NCBI GenBank assembly: GCA_900752015.1
Contig: CAADTZ010000019.1
Location: forward strand, 1 to 64,000
Reading direction: 5' to 3'
DNA length: 64,000 bases
From: an uncultured Collinsella sp.
Lineage (GTDB): Bacteria; Actinomycetota; Coriobacteriia; Coriobacteriales; Coriobacteriaceae
Below, piece by piece: positions 1 to 9,800 of the stretch. The notes under the pieces were generated by a model, which was not told the DNA's origin, searched no databases, and saw only the letters and a program-made list of their open reading frames with translations. The stretch's first letter is position 1. Every line of letters starts with the position of its first letter. A program made the position numbers and the translations under genes.

Positions 1-1427
1 AGGAAAAACGGCACCGGTCCTAGGGTAAACTGCTCGGTCCAATTGAGGTCGGTTCTTACCTGGAAGAGGGCCTTAATATTGCCGTATGCGGGGTCGTTGT
101 TGTTACCCCAGGTTTTGCCCACCCAATCGTAGGCGAGCGAGCCGTACAGCTGTGTGGCGATATCCATCGTGAACAGCGGCGTGCAATGGTGGCGAAGGAG
201 CTTGGTGTTTCTTGGATCGGTGCCCGAACCGGCACTCATACTTTTGTACTGATTCCACTTCCCCTCCATCTCGTCGAGGTAGCGGTTTGCCTGCTTGGCG
301 CCCGACTCACGCGGCGATTTCTTCCAGTATTCCGGATCAGGGTTGCCCGAATCGTTCATATAGCTGGCTGGTTTGTATCCTCCGCCAAACAGCACGTATC
401 CAGCAAACGAGAAATCGAAGAGAATCGGAAATGTGGGCATCCAACACGTGAACTTATTGCCGCCGATGCCGGGAAACGCTGCGGGGAAATCAAACGGAGT
501 GATCTCTTGGTCCATAGTGGTGGGGACGATAGTGGTCGATCCGGATTCCGCCTTTGCCGCCGGCGCGGTAACAACGGCCATGGGGGAGGAGAGCGTGTAG
601 GTTTTGCCTTGGTAGTCGAGGACAAAGCGCAGCTTGCATCCTTCTTCCAGAAGGCTCGACGCTGCATCGAGGAACTTGTCTTTGAGCGTGAACGTCGCCA
701 GATTATCCGCGCCCGATGCGCTGGCCTTGACTTGGCCAATCTGCGTGACGGTTTCGGATGAGCTGCCCGCAGCGGGCATCACTTTATTGATATGCAACGT
801 TGCCTGCCCGCCCTGCGGCAGATGGGCCTGCACGGTAAAAGCGTGCGTGTCGGGCTGATCGTTTGCTGCTTCGTCCGCTGGCATTGCCATGAACGTAGCG
901 TCGGCGTACTGAATGTCCCATTCGTCGAATGTGAGCTGGCGGAAGTACGGCTCGCCATCGGAGAGCGGACGTGTGGGTGCGGTAATGGCGGTGCCGCCTT
1001 GGACACGCGCGAGGGGAATCTCGACATCGCGGTAGCCTGCCATGCTAATGGAAATGCCGCCGTTAAAGTCGTACGCGTCGAGAAGCGTCGCCTCGTTCAC
1101 GTAGCCTTCCGAAAGCGGCGCGACCTCAAAGATGGCCGTGCCTTCGTCATCGGTAGTGGCGGTGAGCTGCTTGCCTGCGGCATAGCGCGACGTGAGCGTG
1201 ACCTGGGCGCCCGTGATGGGCGTATTCTTGTTGGCGACGTCGACCACGACCACACCGAACATGGTGCGCGAGAGAACGAGCACCCTGAAGGGGTCTTTTT
1301 CGTCGGCATGGGCTTCGGTGGGCGCGAACGGCAATATGAAGGCGTTTGCGCTTTCCGGCACGCGCGGCAACATAATGCTCGCTAACGAGGACGCTCCGGC
1401 AACAAGTAACGAACGGCGATCAAGCAT
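1..1427 (-). CDS. Secreted protein with Tat-like signal peptide, partial (runs off left edge)
   Basis: About 475 codons are open from an ATG with GGGAG just upstream, and no stop occurs before the window edge, so the C-terminus is missing. The N-terminus has a twin-arginine-like signal (D-R-R-S-L-L-V, then a hydrophobic stretch and an A-H-A cleavage-like site near residue 42). Residues about 45-135 look like a beta-rich carboxypeptidase-regulatory or Ig-like domain (ITGAQVTLTS, then DDEGTAIFEV). The rest matches no family I recognise. It lies 155 bp downstream of a LuxR-type regulator on the same strand, so that regulator may control it (inference). Export is well supported; function is unknown. 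Confidence 0.65.
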   Translation of the reverse strand, partial: MLDRRSLLVAGASSLASIMLPRVPESANAFILPFAPTEAHADEKDPFRVLVLSRTMFGVVVVDVANKNTPITGAQVTLTSRYAAGKQLTATTDDEGTAIFEVAPLSEGYVNEATLLDAYDFNGGISISMAGYRDVEIPLARVQGGTAITAPTRPLSDGEPYFRQLTFDEWDIQYADATFMAMPADEAANDQPDTHAFTVQAHLPQGGQATLHINKVMPAAGSSSETVTQIGQVKASASGADNLATFTLKDKFLDAASSLLEEGCKLRFVLDYQGKTYTLSSPMAVVTAPAAKAESGSTTIVPTTMDQEITPFDFPAAFPGIGGNKFTCWMPTFPILFDFSFAGYVLFGGGYKPASYMNDSGNPDPEYWKKSPRESGAKQANRYLDEMEGKWNQYKSMSAGSGTDPRNTKLLRHHCTPLFTMDIATQLYGSLAYDWVGKTWGNNNDPAYGNIKALFQVRTDLNWTEQFTLGPVPFF

Positions 1428-1582
1428 CTTGGGCTCCCATCCCGCAAGTATCGGTGGAAATAATCCAATTTTGCGAGAAGGCGCCCCGTAGCGGTAGTGC
1501 CGTTCAAGGGTCAAAATGTCCAAATTGATCGAGCGAAGCGCCGGGTTCCGGAATGCGTTCGATTCGCTTGGCAGTCCGGTCG

Positions 1583-2590
1583 CTAACGTAACATATGCGC
1601 GACCAGCTCGGTGCGTGTGCCGATGCCAAGCTTTGCGTATACGCCGGATAGGCGGTTTTTGACGGTGCCCGGCGATACTCCCATATGGCGTGCGATTTCG
1701 GCGTTGGTCCACCCACGACAGGCGAGCATGGCCATGGTGAATTCCGTGGTCGTTAGATCGTCGGCCACGTCCTCGCCCGAATCGGGGTTGTGGATGCGCC
1801 GCCAGCCGTAGCTGAAGCGGTACGTGATCTCGATGATGCGCGCGAAGTCGTCAGGGTATTGCGTTTTTAGGCACGCCTCGATGAGCCCCTGTAAAAGGCC
1901 GTGATGCTCGCCAATGAGCTCGATAAGGCCGTCGGGACGCGCAATGTTCCAAGCAACTCCGAAGTGCGTTTTTGCGGCGTCGACGTCTTTGAGACTCATG
2001 CATGCCATGGAAGCTGCCAGGTGCAGGAACAGTTCCGAGATCGGATAGCTTCCCTGTTTCATGATCAGGGCATTTTCCGCCATGCCTAGGCTGCGGCCGT
2101 ATTCGCCGCGCAGGTACAAGGCGTGCGCCATCACGTAGCTGGCGAACAGGCGCAGGCCTTCGGGCAGATGCGCCACAAGTGGATAAAACTCTTCGGCAGA
2201 ATACGGGGAAGGCAAGTGCAGCAGGACACTCGCGGCCGAGGCGAACAGGATATGCGTAGCGTGGATGGCGGGCGATTCCTCGTCGGCCGGCGTATCGAGG
2301 ATGCCCGCAAGACAACGGCGGGCGTCGGCGATACGGTTGAGCGACAGGCTGGCATATCCGCAGATAAAGCATGCGGAATAGCGCAATGCGGGGTCGGTGG
2401 CGTCAAGATAGGGGCGCGCCGTCTTGGCAGCGAGGGCGGCCTGTCCGCGAAAGTACAGCGCTTCTGCCGTGGCGATGGTGCGTGAATCGGGGTCGGAAAT
2501 GCCTGCAACCGCAGCGTCAATCTGCCCCGGCACAAAGGCGGTGCACATCAACGGCATGGGAACGCGTGGGTAGCCATCGCAGTCCATCAT
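1583..2590 (-). CDS. LuxR-family transcriptional regulator with helical N-terminal domain
   Basis: The last 60 or so residues form a GerE/LuxR helix-turn-helix (LTTTEFTMAMLACRGWTNAE, then IARHMGVSPGTVKNRL). The 250 residues before it are alpha-helical and TPR-like, with no receiver or transmembrane segment, so it is probably a cytoplasmic one-component regulator. A longer reading frame runs back into the upstream kinase gene. I prefer ATG 2590 or 2587 because GGGAG lies immediately upstream. It follows the response regulator and kinase genes by 65 bp and precedes the secreted-protein gene, so all four may be co-transcribed. Its ligand is unknown. Confidence 0.8.
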   Translation of the reverse strand: MMDCDGYPRVPMPLMCTAFVPGQIDAAVAGISDPDSRTIATAEALYFRGQAALAAKTARPYLDATDPALRYSACFICGYASLSLNRIADARRCLAGILDTPADEESPAIHATHILFASAASVLLHLPSPYSAEEFYPLVAHLPEGLRLFASYVMAHALYLRGEYGRSLGMAENALIMKQGSYPISELFLHLAASMACMSLKDVDAAKTHFGVAWNIARPDGLIELIGEHHGLLQGLIEACLKTQYPDDFARIIEITYRFSYGWRRIHNPDSGEDVADDLTTTEFTMAMLACRGWTNAEIARHMGVSPGTVKNRLSGVYAKLGIGTRTELVAHMLR

Positions 2591-2655
2591 CCATCTCCCA
2601 ACAGCTGGCAACAATAGCAGCAATTGTACTCCTGTTGCTCGGGACCCCTTTCGTT

Positions 2656-3807
2656 TTACTGTTCGGTTAACGTTACGGATCGTTTTGGAAGGCTTACGAG
2701 CATGGTGGTTCCGTTCTCGGAACTTGTTTCGACCTCTACCGTGCCACCGTGAAGCGCTGCAATCTCCCAAACAAGCGCTAGTCCGAGTCCTGCGCCGCCG
2801 TATGCCCTGCTGCGGGATTTATCCAGGCGAAAGAACGGTTGGAAGATGCTCTCACGGTACTGCTTGGGTATTCCCGGGCCCTGGTCCTCGACTCGCAGGA
2901 ACACGTGGTTGTCGCTGTCGCTGATGGAGACGTTGACAGTCGAGCCGGAGCGGCTGTAACGGATGGCGTTTTCGGTCAAGTTAAACACCAGCCGATAGAG
3001 GAGCGCATCGTTCCCGATTACTAAAGCGTCTCCAGCACAATTGAGGGCTATGTCCTTATTCTCGGCAAGTGGCGCAAGGTCGGTGAGGACCTCTTCGGAC
3101 AAGGGACCAAGTTCCACATCGTCCTCGCAAGGAACGCTGCGGAGCTCACTCATCTCGAGCAACACCTTGGTCATCCGCGACATTCGCTCAGTTTGTTCTT
3201 GTAGTAGGCCGAGCAACTCGGCTGTTTCGGGTTGTAAGTTGGAGCGCTCGGAGACAAACAGTTCGATCTGTGCCTGCATAAGGGCGAGCGGGGTGCGCAG
3301 CTCGTGTGCGGCGTTGCCGGTAAACTGACGCTGTGCAGAGAACCCTTCGCCAAGACGGGCGATCATGTCGTTGAAAGAGGCGCTGCATCGTTGTAGCTCG
3401 GTGGGCACATCTTCACTGAGTCTGATTTCGCTTAGGTTGTCAGGCTGCACACGCTCAACCTGGGCTGCAAAAGCCCGTAGCGGTTTGAGTGCACGGCCGC
3501 TCACAAAGTATGCCAACGCGCCGCCAAGGAGTGTGACTCCAGCTGTGATGTACCAGGCTGTCGTGCCAAAAGACTCCTGTGCGTCGCTTACGACGATCGT
3601 GACCTTGTCATCGAGGGCCGCTTTCGTTGGGTCGAACGCCTGGAGCGAATCTTCGCCGGTTGCGTTAAAGGTCGAGATGTCGCTGCCGATGGCATCCATG
3701 TAGCGCATGCCCGTATAGCCGACCAGGCAGTTCGTCAGCACGCATGCCGCACACGTGAGCAGTGCCGTCATAATCGTTATGCGCCATTGCAGCGAAAGCC
3801 TTTTCAT
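2656..3807 (-). CDS. Sensor histidine kinase (two-component, OmpR partner)
   Basis: This 383-residue membrane kinase has a transmembrane helix near residues 12-33, a short extracytoplasmic loop, a second helix near 85-105, then HAMP, HisKA with the phospho-acceptor His at about residue 168 (AAHELRTPL), and HATPase_c with N and G boxes (NLTENAIRYS, VEDQGPGIP, GGAGLGLAL). Its ATG overlaps the stop of the response regulator (ATGA), so the two are translationally coupled. The signal is unknown. The pair is divergent from the CXXC/polyferredoxin/TlpA redox genes, which are plausible targets. Confidence 0.93.
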   Translation of the reverse strand: MKRLSLQWRITIMTALLTCAACVLTNCLVGYTGMRYMDAIGSDISTFNATGEDSLQAFDPTKAALDDKVTIVVSDAQESFGTTAWYITAGVTLLGGALAYFVSGRALKPLRAFAAQVERVQPDNLSEIRLSEDVPTELQRCSASFNDMIARLGEGFSAQRQFTGNAAHELRTPLALMQAQIELFVSERSNLQPETAELLGLLQEQTERMSRMTKVLLEMSELRSVPCEDDVELGPLSEEVLTDLAPLAENKDIALNCAGDALVIGNDALLYRLVFNLTENAIRYSRSGSTVNVSISDSDNHVFLRVEDQGPGIPKQYRESIFQPFFRLDKSRSRAYGGAGLGLALVWEIAALHGGTVEVETSSENGTTMLVSLPKRSVTLTEQ

Positions 3808-4478
3808 TCGCTATCCTCCATAACGTAGCCCTCTCCAATCCGATTGCGAATCGGGTCGTATCCCAAAGCGCTGCGCAACTTTTTTCGGAGCGACGAGATA
3901 TGAACGCGGGTTGCGTTGCTAAAGCTGTTCACGCTGCTATCCCAAACGTGCTCGAGAAGCTCCTCTTGGCTTACCGGTCGCCCCTGATTAAGCATCAGGT
4001 ATTCCAAGATTCCCGTTTCCTTGCGTGTAAGAGATAGAGCCTCACTGTCCACGGAAGCGATGCGTGCCTTGGTGTCAAAGCTGAGCTTTCCGCAGGCTAA
4101 TACTATGTCGCTTTGTGCGAAGCGCCTGAGGGTAAGGCTGCGGATCCTTGCCGCAAGTTCGTCCAGATGAAACGGCTTGGTAAGGTAATCGTTGGCGCCG
4201 GCATCGAGTCCGGCGACTTTATCGGATACTTCGCCACGCGCGGACAGAATCAGCACCTTGGTCTCGCAGTCGGTTTTCCTAAGTTCCCTGAGTACGGTCA
4301 TGCCGTCGATGCGGGGAAGGTTGAGGTCGAGTACCACGAGGTCGAAGGCCTCAACGTCCAGTAGGTCGAGCGCCTCCCGTCCGTCGTGACAGCAGTCGAC
4401 GCTGTACGCCAAGTTTCGCAAGCTGCGCGCGATTGCATCGCACAGTGCCCGCTCGTCTTCGACGATCAAAATACGCAT
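3804..4478 (-). CDS. OmpR/PhoB-type response regulator
   Basis: A receiver domain (residues 1-115; acidic pocket VEDE, phospho-acceptor Asp51 in VVLDLNLPR, conserved Lys in LTKPF) is followed by a winged-helix Trans_reg_C domain ending IRNRIGEGYVM. The start is ATG 4478, preceded by AAGGAG at 6 nt; the longer frame adds six residues without a ribosome-binding site. The stop overlaps the kinase start. The 90-bp gap to the divergent redox operon is where its binding site would be expected, but I see no clear direct repeats there. Confidence 0.93.
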   Translation of the reverse strand: MRILIVEDERALCDAIARSLRNLAYSVDCCHDGREALDLLDVEAFDLVVLDLNLPRIDGMTVLRELRKTDCETKVLILSARGEVSDKVAGLDAGANDYLTKPFHLDELAARIRSLTLRRFAQSDIVLACGKLSFDTKARIASVDSEALSLTRKETGILEYLMLNQGRPVSQEELLEHVWDSSVNSFSNATRVHISSLRKKLRSALGYDPIRNRIGEGYVMEDSE

Positions 4479-4568
4479 AACAGTCTCCTTGCACATTCCA
4501 AATCGCGCTTAACACGGATTTTATAGTCGATATGGTCCAATGGTCGCGTAACGAAAGGAGTGGTCAGG

Positions 4569-4715
4569 TTGTTCAAAGCGGTAAAACCCGTGGTACAGGT
4601 CGCTTTGTTGATCGTCGGAATTGCCATGGTGTGCTTTGGCGTTATGCGTGGCGAGGCGGATGCCGTGCTGGCCAAAGCGATTAGGCTGTGCTTGGAGTGT
4701 ATCGGAATTGGATAA
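4569..4715 (+). CDS. CD1871A-family small CXXC membrane protein
   Basis: A 48-residue protein starts at TTG 4569 with AAAGGAG eight bases upstream. An in-frame GTG at 4560 overlaps that site and is unlikely. It has one transmembrane helix (about residues 8-25), an R-G-E motif, and the C-terminal signature CLECIGIG with its CXXC pair. That signature matches the small CD1871A-type proteins encoded next to polyferredoxin and TlpA-like genes in Clostridia and Coriobacteria. Its stop overlaps the probable start of the polyferredoxin gene. Function is unproven; a thiol or metal role in the same electron-transfer module is likely. Confidence 0.8.
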   Translation: MFKAVKPVVQVALLIVGIAMVCFGVMRGEADAVLAKAIRLCLECIGIG

Positions 4716-5610
4716 AAGAGAAAACACTGCGTCGCATGTTTTGGCTCGATTTCGCGGATTCATTCAAGCGGCGGCGACGCTCGTCACCAACATTCACCTG
4801 CCAAACTTTGCCAAAGGCGGCATCTGTCAGGGCGCGGGAAAAACAGTCTGCGTACCTGGACTTAATTGCTATTCGTGCCCCGCGGCATCGGGTGCGTGCC
4901 CCATCGGGTCGTTCCAGTCGGTGGTAGGTTCATCCAAGTTCAACTTTTCTTACTACGTCACCGGTACGCTCATTTTGCTCGGCGTGCTGCTGGGACGCTT
5001 TGTATGCGGCTTTCTGTGCCCGTTTGGCTGGCTGCAGGAGTTGCTTCACAAGATTCCCGGCAAAAAGTTCTCCACGAAAAAGCTCAAGCCGCTCACGTAC
5101 ATCAAGTACGTCGTGCTGCTGTTTGCCGTGGTGCTGCTGCCCGTCTTGGTGGTTAACGACGTGGGCATGGGCGACCCGTTCTTTTGTAAGTACATCTGTC
5201 CGCAGGGCGTACTCGAGGGTGCCATTCCGCTGGCCATTGCCAACGCCGGCATTCGATCTGCGTTGGGACATCTCTTTACTTGGAAACTTGCCGTTCTCAT
5301 TGCCGTGGTAGTGCTGAGCGTTTTGTTCTACCGCCCCTTCTGCAAATGGATTTGTCCACTCGGCGCATTCTATGCGCTCATGAATAAGGTGTCCTTGTTG
5401 GGGATTCAGGTTGACGCGTGCAAATGCGTCTCGTGCGGCAAGTGCTCAAAGGTTTGTCAGATGGACGTTGATGTGGTCCGCGCGCCCAATCATGCCGAAT
5501 GCATCCGGTGCGGAAAGTGCATCGGGGCCTGCCCTGTCGATGCCATCAGCTATCGCTATGGCCTGGATGTGTCGGCGGAAAAGCTCCCCTTGACCGCCGA
5601 TAAAAAGTAA
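4708..5610 (+). CDS. NapH/CcoG-like membrane polyferredoxin (4Fe-4S)
   Basis: About 300 residues with several transmembrane helices and Cys motifs typical of NapH-like proteins: CYSCPAASGACP near the N-terminus, CGFLCPFGWLQE, CKYICPQG, CKWICPLG, then two ferredoxin clusters at the C-terminus (CKCVSCGKCSKVCQ and CIRCGKCIGACPVD). I place the start at TTG 4708, which overlaps the CXXC-protein stop and has GGAG ten bases upstream; a longer ATG frame from 4621 would lie wholly within that gene. It likely moves electrons across the membrane to the TlpA-like lipoprotein encoded 29 bp downstream (inference from operon). Confidence 0.88.
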   Translation: MDKRENTASHVLARFRGFIQAAATLVTNIHLPNFAKGGICQGAGKTVCVPGLNCYSCPAASGACPIGSFQSVVGSSKFNFSYYVTGTLILLGVLLGRFVCGFLCPFGWLQELLHKIPGKKFSTKKLKPLTYIKYVVLLFAVVLLPVLVVNDVGMGDPFFCKYICPQGVLEGAIPLAIANAGIRSALGHLFTWKLAVLIAVVVLSVLFYRPFCKWICPLGAFYALMNKVSLLGIQVDACKCVSCGKCSKVCQMDVDVVRAPNHAECIRCGKCIGACPVDAISYRYGLDVSAEKLPLTADKK

Positions 5611-5639
5611 ACAAGCTTCGACAAAACGGAGGAATGACC

Positions 5640-6611
5640 ATGAAGCTTTCTAAGATTGCGGCCCTGTTTATGGTGCCGGTGCTGGCCTTGTGTCTTGTGG
5701 CGTGCTCGGCACCTGGCGGCAATGCGAGCGAATCTGCGGGCTCCGATTCTAAGATCGCAGAACTCACTGCGCAGAAGCCGACCAATGCCGACGAGGCCAC
5801 CGAGCTGTATGCGAAGCTCATGCAGAAGGAGAACGAGATCTTTTCGAGTGATAACGCGCTGTGGGAAAAGGTATTCAATGCGGCAAATAAAGACTCGACA
5901 ATGATTGAGGACGGCAGCAATTACGGCGATTTCCTGCTCAAGACCATCGACGGTGCCAAGGATGAGTTCACGGCGGATGAGCTTAAGACGCTCAAGGCCG
6001 GTGCGCAGCAGATCAAGGAGATCGAGGACAAGCTCGAGAGCCTGGAGAAGGAGTTCCCCGGCTGTGGAAACACGCCGAGCGCAGGCGAGAGCGTCGACGC
6101 TTCGACCGCTGGCATGACGGCTGGTGCCAATGCTTCGAGCGAGACGACGAAGTTCCCCAGCTTTACGGGCAAGGACCTGGATGGCAACGACGTGAGCAGC
6201 GCCGAGCTGTTCTCTAAGAACAAGGTCACCGTCATGAACTTCTGGTTCACCACTTGCAAGCCGTGCGTGGGCGAGCTGGGCGATCTTGAGAAACTGAATC
6301 AGGAGCTTGCCAAGAAGGGCGGCCAGGTCGTGGGCGTCAATTCCTTTACGCTCGATGGCAACAAGGGCGAGATTGCAGACGCCAAGGACGTGCTGAGCAA
6401 GAAGGGCGTGACATATAAGAACGTCTGGTTCAAGTCGGATAGCGAGGCCGGTAAGTTTACGTCAAATTTGTTCTCGTTCCCGACAACGTATGTCATCGAT
6501 CAGAATGGCAACATCGTAGGGGAGCCCATCGTGGGAGCCATCAGCTCCGCCGAGCAGCGCGCAGCACTCGACAAGCTTATTGACCAGGCGATTGCGAATA
6601 GCGAGCAGTAG
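5640..6611 (+). CDS. TlpA-like thiol-disulfide oxidoreductase lipoprotein
   Basis: The signal peptide ends in a lipobox (LVAC), so the protein is probably anchored outside the membrane. Residues about 30-135 form a charged helical domain with no family I recognise. Residues about 165-323 are a thioredoxin/redoxin fold with the active site C-K-P-C at 206-209 (NFWFTTCKPCVGEL) and a cis-Pro region (FSFPTTYVID). ATG 5640 is chosen over 5634 because CGGAGG then has proper spacing. It is the third gene of the CXXC-polyferredoxin operon, which suggests it is reduced by membrane electrons and acts on extracytoplasmic thiols. A strong terminator follows. Confidence 0.9.
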   Translation: MKLSKIAALFMVPVLALCLVACSAPGGNASESAGSDSKIAELTAQKPTNADEATELYAKLMQKENEIFSSDNALWEKVFNAANKDSTMIEDGSNYGDFLLKTIDGAKDEFTADELKTLKAGAQQIKEIEDKLESLEKEFPGCGNTPSAGESVDASTAGMTAGANASSETTKFPSFTGKDLDGNDVSSAELFSKNKVTVMNFWFTTCKPCVGELGDLEKLNQELAKKGGQVVGVNSFTLDGNKGEIADAKDVLSKKGVTYKNVWFKSDSEAGKFTSNLFSFPTTYVIDQNGNIVGEPIVGAISSAEQRAALDKLIDQAIANSEQ

Positions 6612-6690
6612 AAAACGCGTAAAGCATGGCGAAGATCGTGCGCCGCTGTGCGAAGTAGCCCGCTGCCTTTCAAGATAAGCTCCACCATAT

Positions 6691-6718
6691 AGAGGTCCCG
6701 CTCGGGACCTCTTCTTTT
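6691..6718 (+). terminator. Intrinsic terminator after TlpA-like gene
   Basis: Perfect 9-bp stem (AGAGGTCCC / GGGACCTCT) with a 4-base loop, followed by TCTTTT. It ends the redox operon 80 bp after its last stop codon. Confidence 0.85.
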
Positions 6719-6864
6719 GGGCGCCGTCCCGTTCGTTTTTTGGCGCGGTTTGTTACATTCCTCACTGGCGTCGGCAAAAAATGGGGATAGAGTAGGACAA
6801 ACGCGTCGAATACGAACGGCGGAGGAGAGCGGGCAGGGTGCCTGCGCAGGAGAGGTTGCCGTCC

Positions 6865-9800
6865 ATGCTGGAGCTCAAAGGTATTTGCAAAAGGTACGTT
6901 ACGCAGTCGTTTACGCAGGTGGCGCTCGACAACGTAAGCCTGTCTTTTCGCGATAACGAGTTCGTGGCCATCCTGGGTCCCTCGGGTTCGGGTAAAACCA
7001 CGATGCTCAACGTTATCGGCGGGCTCGATCATTTCGATTCCGGCGACCTGCTCATCGACGGCATCTCGACCAAGGATTTTCGCGATCGCGATTGGGATGC
7101 CTATCGCAACAACCGCATCGGCTTTGTGTTCCAGAGCTATAACCTCATTCCGCACCAGACCATCTTGGAAAACGTGGAGCTGGCGCTCACGCTCACAGGC
7201 GTGGGGCATGCCGAGCGCCGCCAGCGTGCGCGCGAGGCGTTGGAGAAAGTCGGCCTGGGCGAGCACGTTAACAAGCGCCCGAGCCAGCTATCGGGCGGGC
7301 AGATGCAGCGCGTGGCCATCGCCCGCGCTCTGATTAACGATCCCGAGATTGTGCTGGCAGACGAGCCGACCGGCGCCTTGGATTCCACAACGTCCGTGCA
7401 GGTCATGGACTTGCTCAAGGACGTGGCGCGCGACCGTCTGGTCATCATGGTCACGCACAATCCCGAGCTGGCGTACCAATACGCCACGCGCATCGTCAAC
7501 CTGGCGGACGGCAAGATCACCGACGATTCCGACCCCTTTGATGTTGTCAAGGCCGCGCGTCGCGAGGCTAAGCCTACGCGCAAAACCTCGATGAGCTTTG
7601 TGACGGCACTGGGGCTTTCTGCCCGAAACCTCATGACCAAGAAGGGCCGCACGGCCATGACTGCCTTTGCGGGCTCGATTGGCATTATCGGTATCGCGGC
7701 GATTCTGGCGCTGTCCAACGGCGTAAACGGCTACATCAAAAAGGTCGAGGAGGATACGCTCTCGAGCTACCCGCTCACCATTTCCAAGCAGGATTACGAC
7801 CTGTCGTCCATGATGGGCGGACAGGGGGCTGCGGATGATGGCTCGTCTGAAAGCGTGGATTCATCCGACGACAGTGTCGGCGGCAAGGCTCAGGGAACCG
7901 ATAAGATTCCCGTGGTCACGGCCGTAAAGGATATGTTTGCGAGCGTTAAGTCCAACGACATGACGAGCTTTAAGGCATGGCTCGACGACGGTGGCGATGG
8001 TATTGACAAAGAAGTCAATGCTATCCAGTACGGTTATGGCGTGACGCCGGTTGTCTATCGTGCGGGTAAGGGTGACGAGAAGCCGGTTCGACTTGTTCCC
8101 AATGCCATGACCGAGGCCATGAGCGGAGGCGCGAGCTCGGCGGCAACGGTGAGCATGGAATCCATGGGAACCTCGGTCTTTAACGAGATGATTGACGACC
8201 AGAGCCTGCTCGACAGCCAGTACGATGTCGTCGCCGGTCATTGGCCCACGTCTGCCAACGAAGCCGTGATGGTGCTTTCGAGCCGCGGCACGGTGGGCGA
8301 CTATACGCTCTACAGCATCGGTGCGCTGGATATCGATGAGCTCAACGACCTGGTCAACAGCGCCATGGCGGCCGACGGTGGGGTCGAAACGCCCGAGACC
8401 GGCACCGAATTTACCTACGACGATGCGCTGTCCACGACGTTTAAGGTGCTGTCGCCGGCCGATGCGTATCGCAAAAACGAAGAGACCGGCATATGGACCG
8501 ATATGTCTGGCGACACCGACTTTATGGCCGCCAAGGTTGCCGACGGTATCGACGTGCACATTGTGGGCGTGGTGCGACCCAACGAGACCGCCAACGCGAG
8601 CGCGTTGTCCCCGGGCATTGCCTACACGCATGCGCTGACTCGCCAGCTTATGGAGCGCGCCGCAAATTCGCAGATTGTGCAGGAGCAGCTTGCCCACCCC
8701 GAGACGGATGTCTTTACGGGCAAAACCTTCGACGAACTGCAAGGCGAGGCCAAGCAAGGCGTTGATCTGGGCAGCATGTTCAGTGTGGACGAGGCGGCGC
8801 TCAAGAGCGCGTTTTCGTTCGATACATCTGCGCTCTCGGGTGCAGCCGGCGGTATGGACCTTTCCGGCATCGATCTGTCGGGGCTGGACATTGACCTTTC
8901 GGGCGTTGGCAAGGACATCGACTTCAGCGACATCATGGCCAAAGCACCAACCCCGGATTTCTCGGGTATCTTTGACGGTCTGGAACTCACGCCCGAGCAA
9001 ATGCAGCAGGTGGGAACACTAGCCAACCAGCTGTTTGAGGGCTTTTTGCAGTCTGATCAGTTTAAGGCGCTGACACCCGATGATCTTAAGGACGCGTCAA
9101 AGCTTGCCGCCGCGTTCTCGACGTATCTTGAGAGTGATACGGCAGCCCAGCAAATCCTGGCCCAGCTCAAAGCGCTCGGCGGCGATGCCCTGGCCGAGCG
9201 CCTGCAGCAGGCGATGACCGACTATGTGCAAAAGCAGCTGGCTCCGTATCTGCAGCAGGCTCTGGATCAGGTGATGAAGTCGATCAGCGATCAGATTGCG
9301 GCGACGGTGTCAGCTCAGCTCAAGGCAGGCACAGCAGAGCTCATGGGCCAGATGACGACGCAGATGTCGTCGAGTTTTGCTAACCTGGCGAGCGCCATGC
9401 GCGTGGATGCGAGTGCCTTTGCTCATGCCATCCACTTCAACATGGACGCCGAGGACCTGAGTTCGCTCATGATGAGCTATGCCAAGGCTTCGAAGCTCAC
9501 CTATGACAACAACCTGACCACACTGGGTTATGCGGACGAGGCGGACCCCATCTCGGTCAAGATTTTCCCGCGTGACTTTGAGGCCAAGGAGCGCGTACTC
9601 GACCATGTCGATGCGTACAACAAGCAGGTCAAAGCCGCCGGCCACGACGAGCAGGCAATCTCGTACACCGACTACATGGGCATCATCATGGGCTCGGTGA
9701 CTGATATCGTGAATACCATCAGCTTGGTGCTCATCGCATTCGTGAGTATCAGCCTGGTGGTGAGCTCCATCATGATTGGCATCATCACCTACATCAGCGT

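Noticed and set aside
7861..9000. 379-codon open frame on the minus strand
   Set aside because: Shadow of the MacB-like transporter gene.
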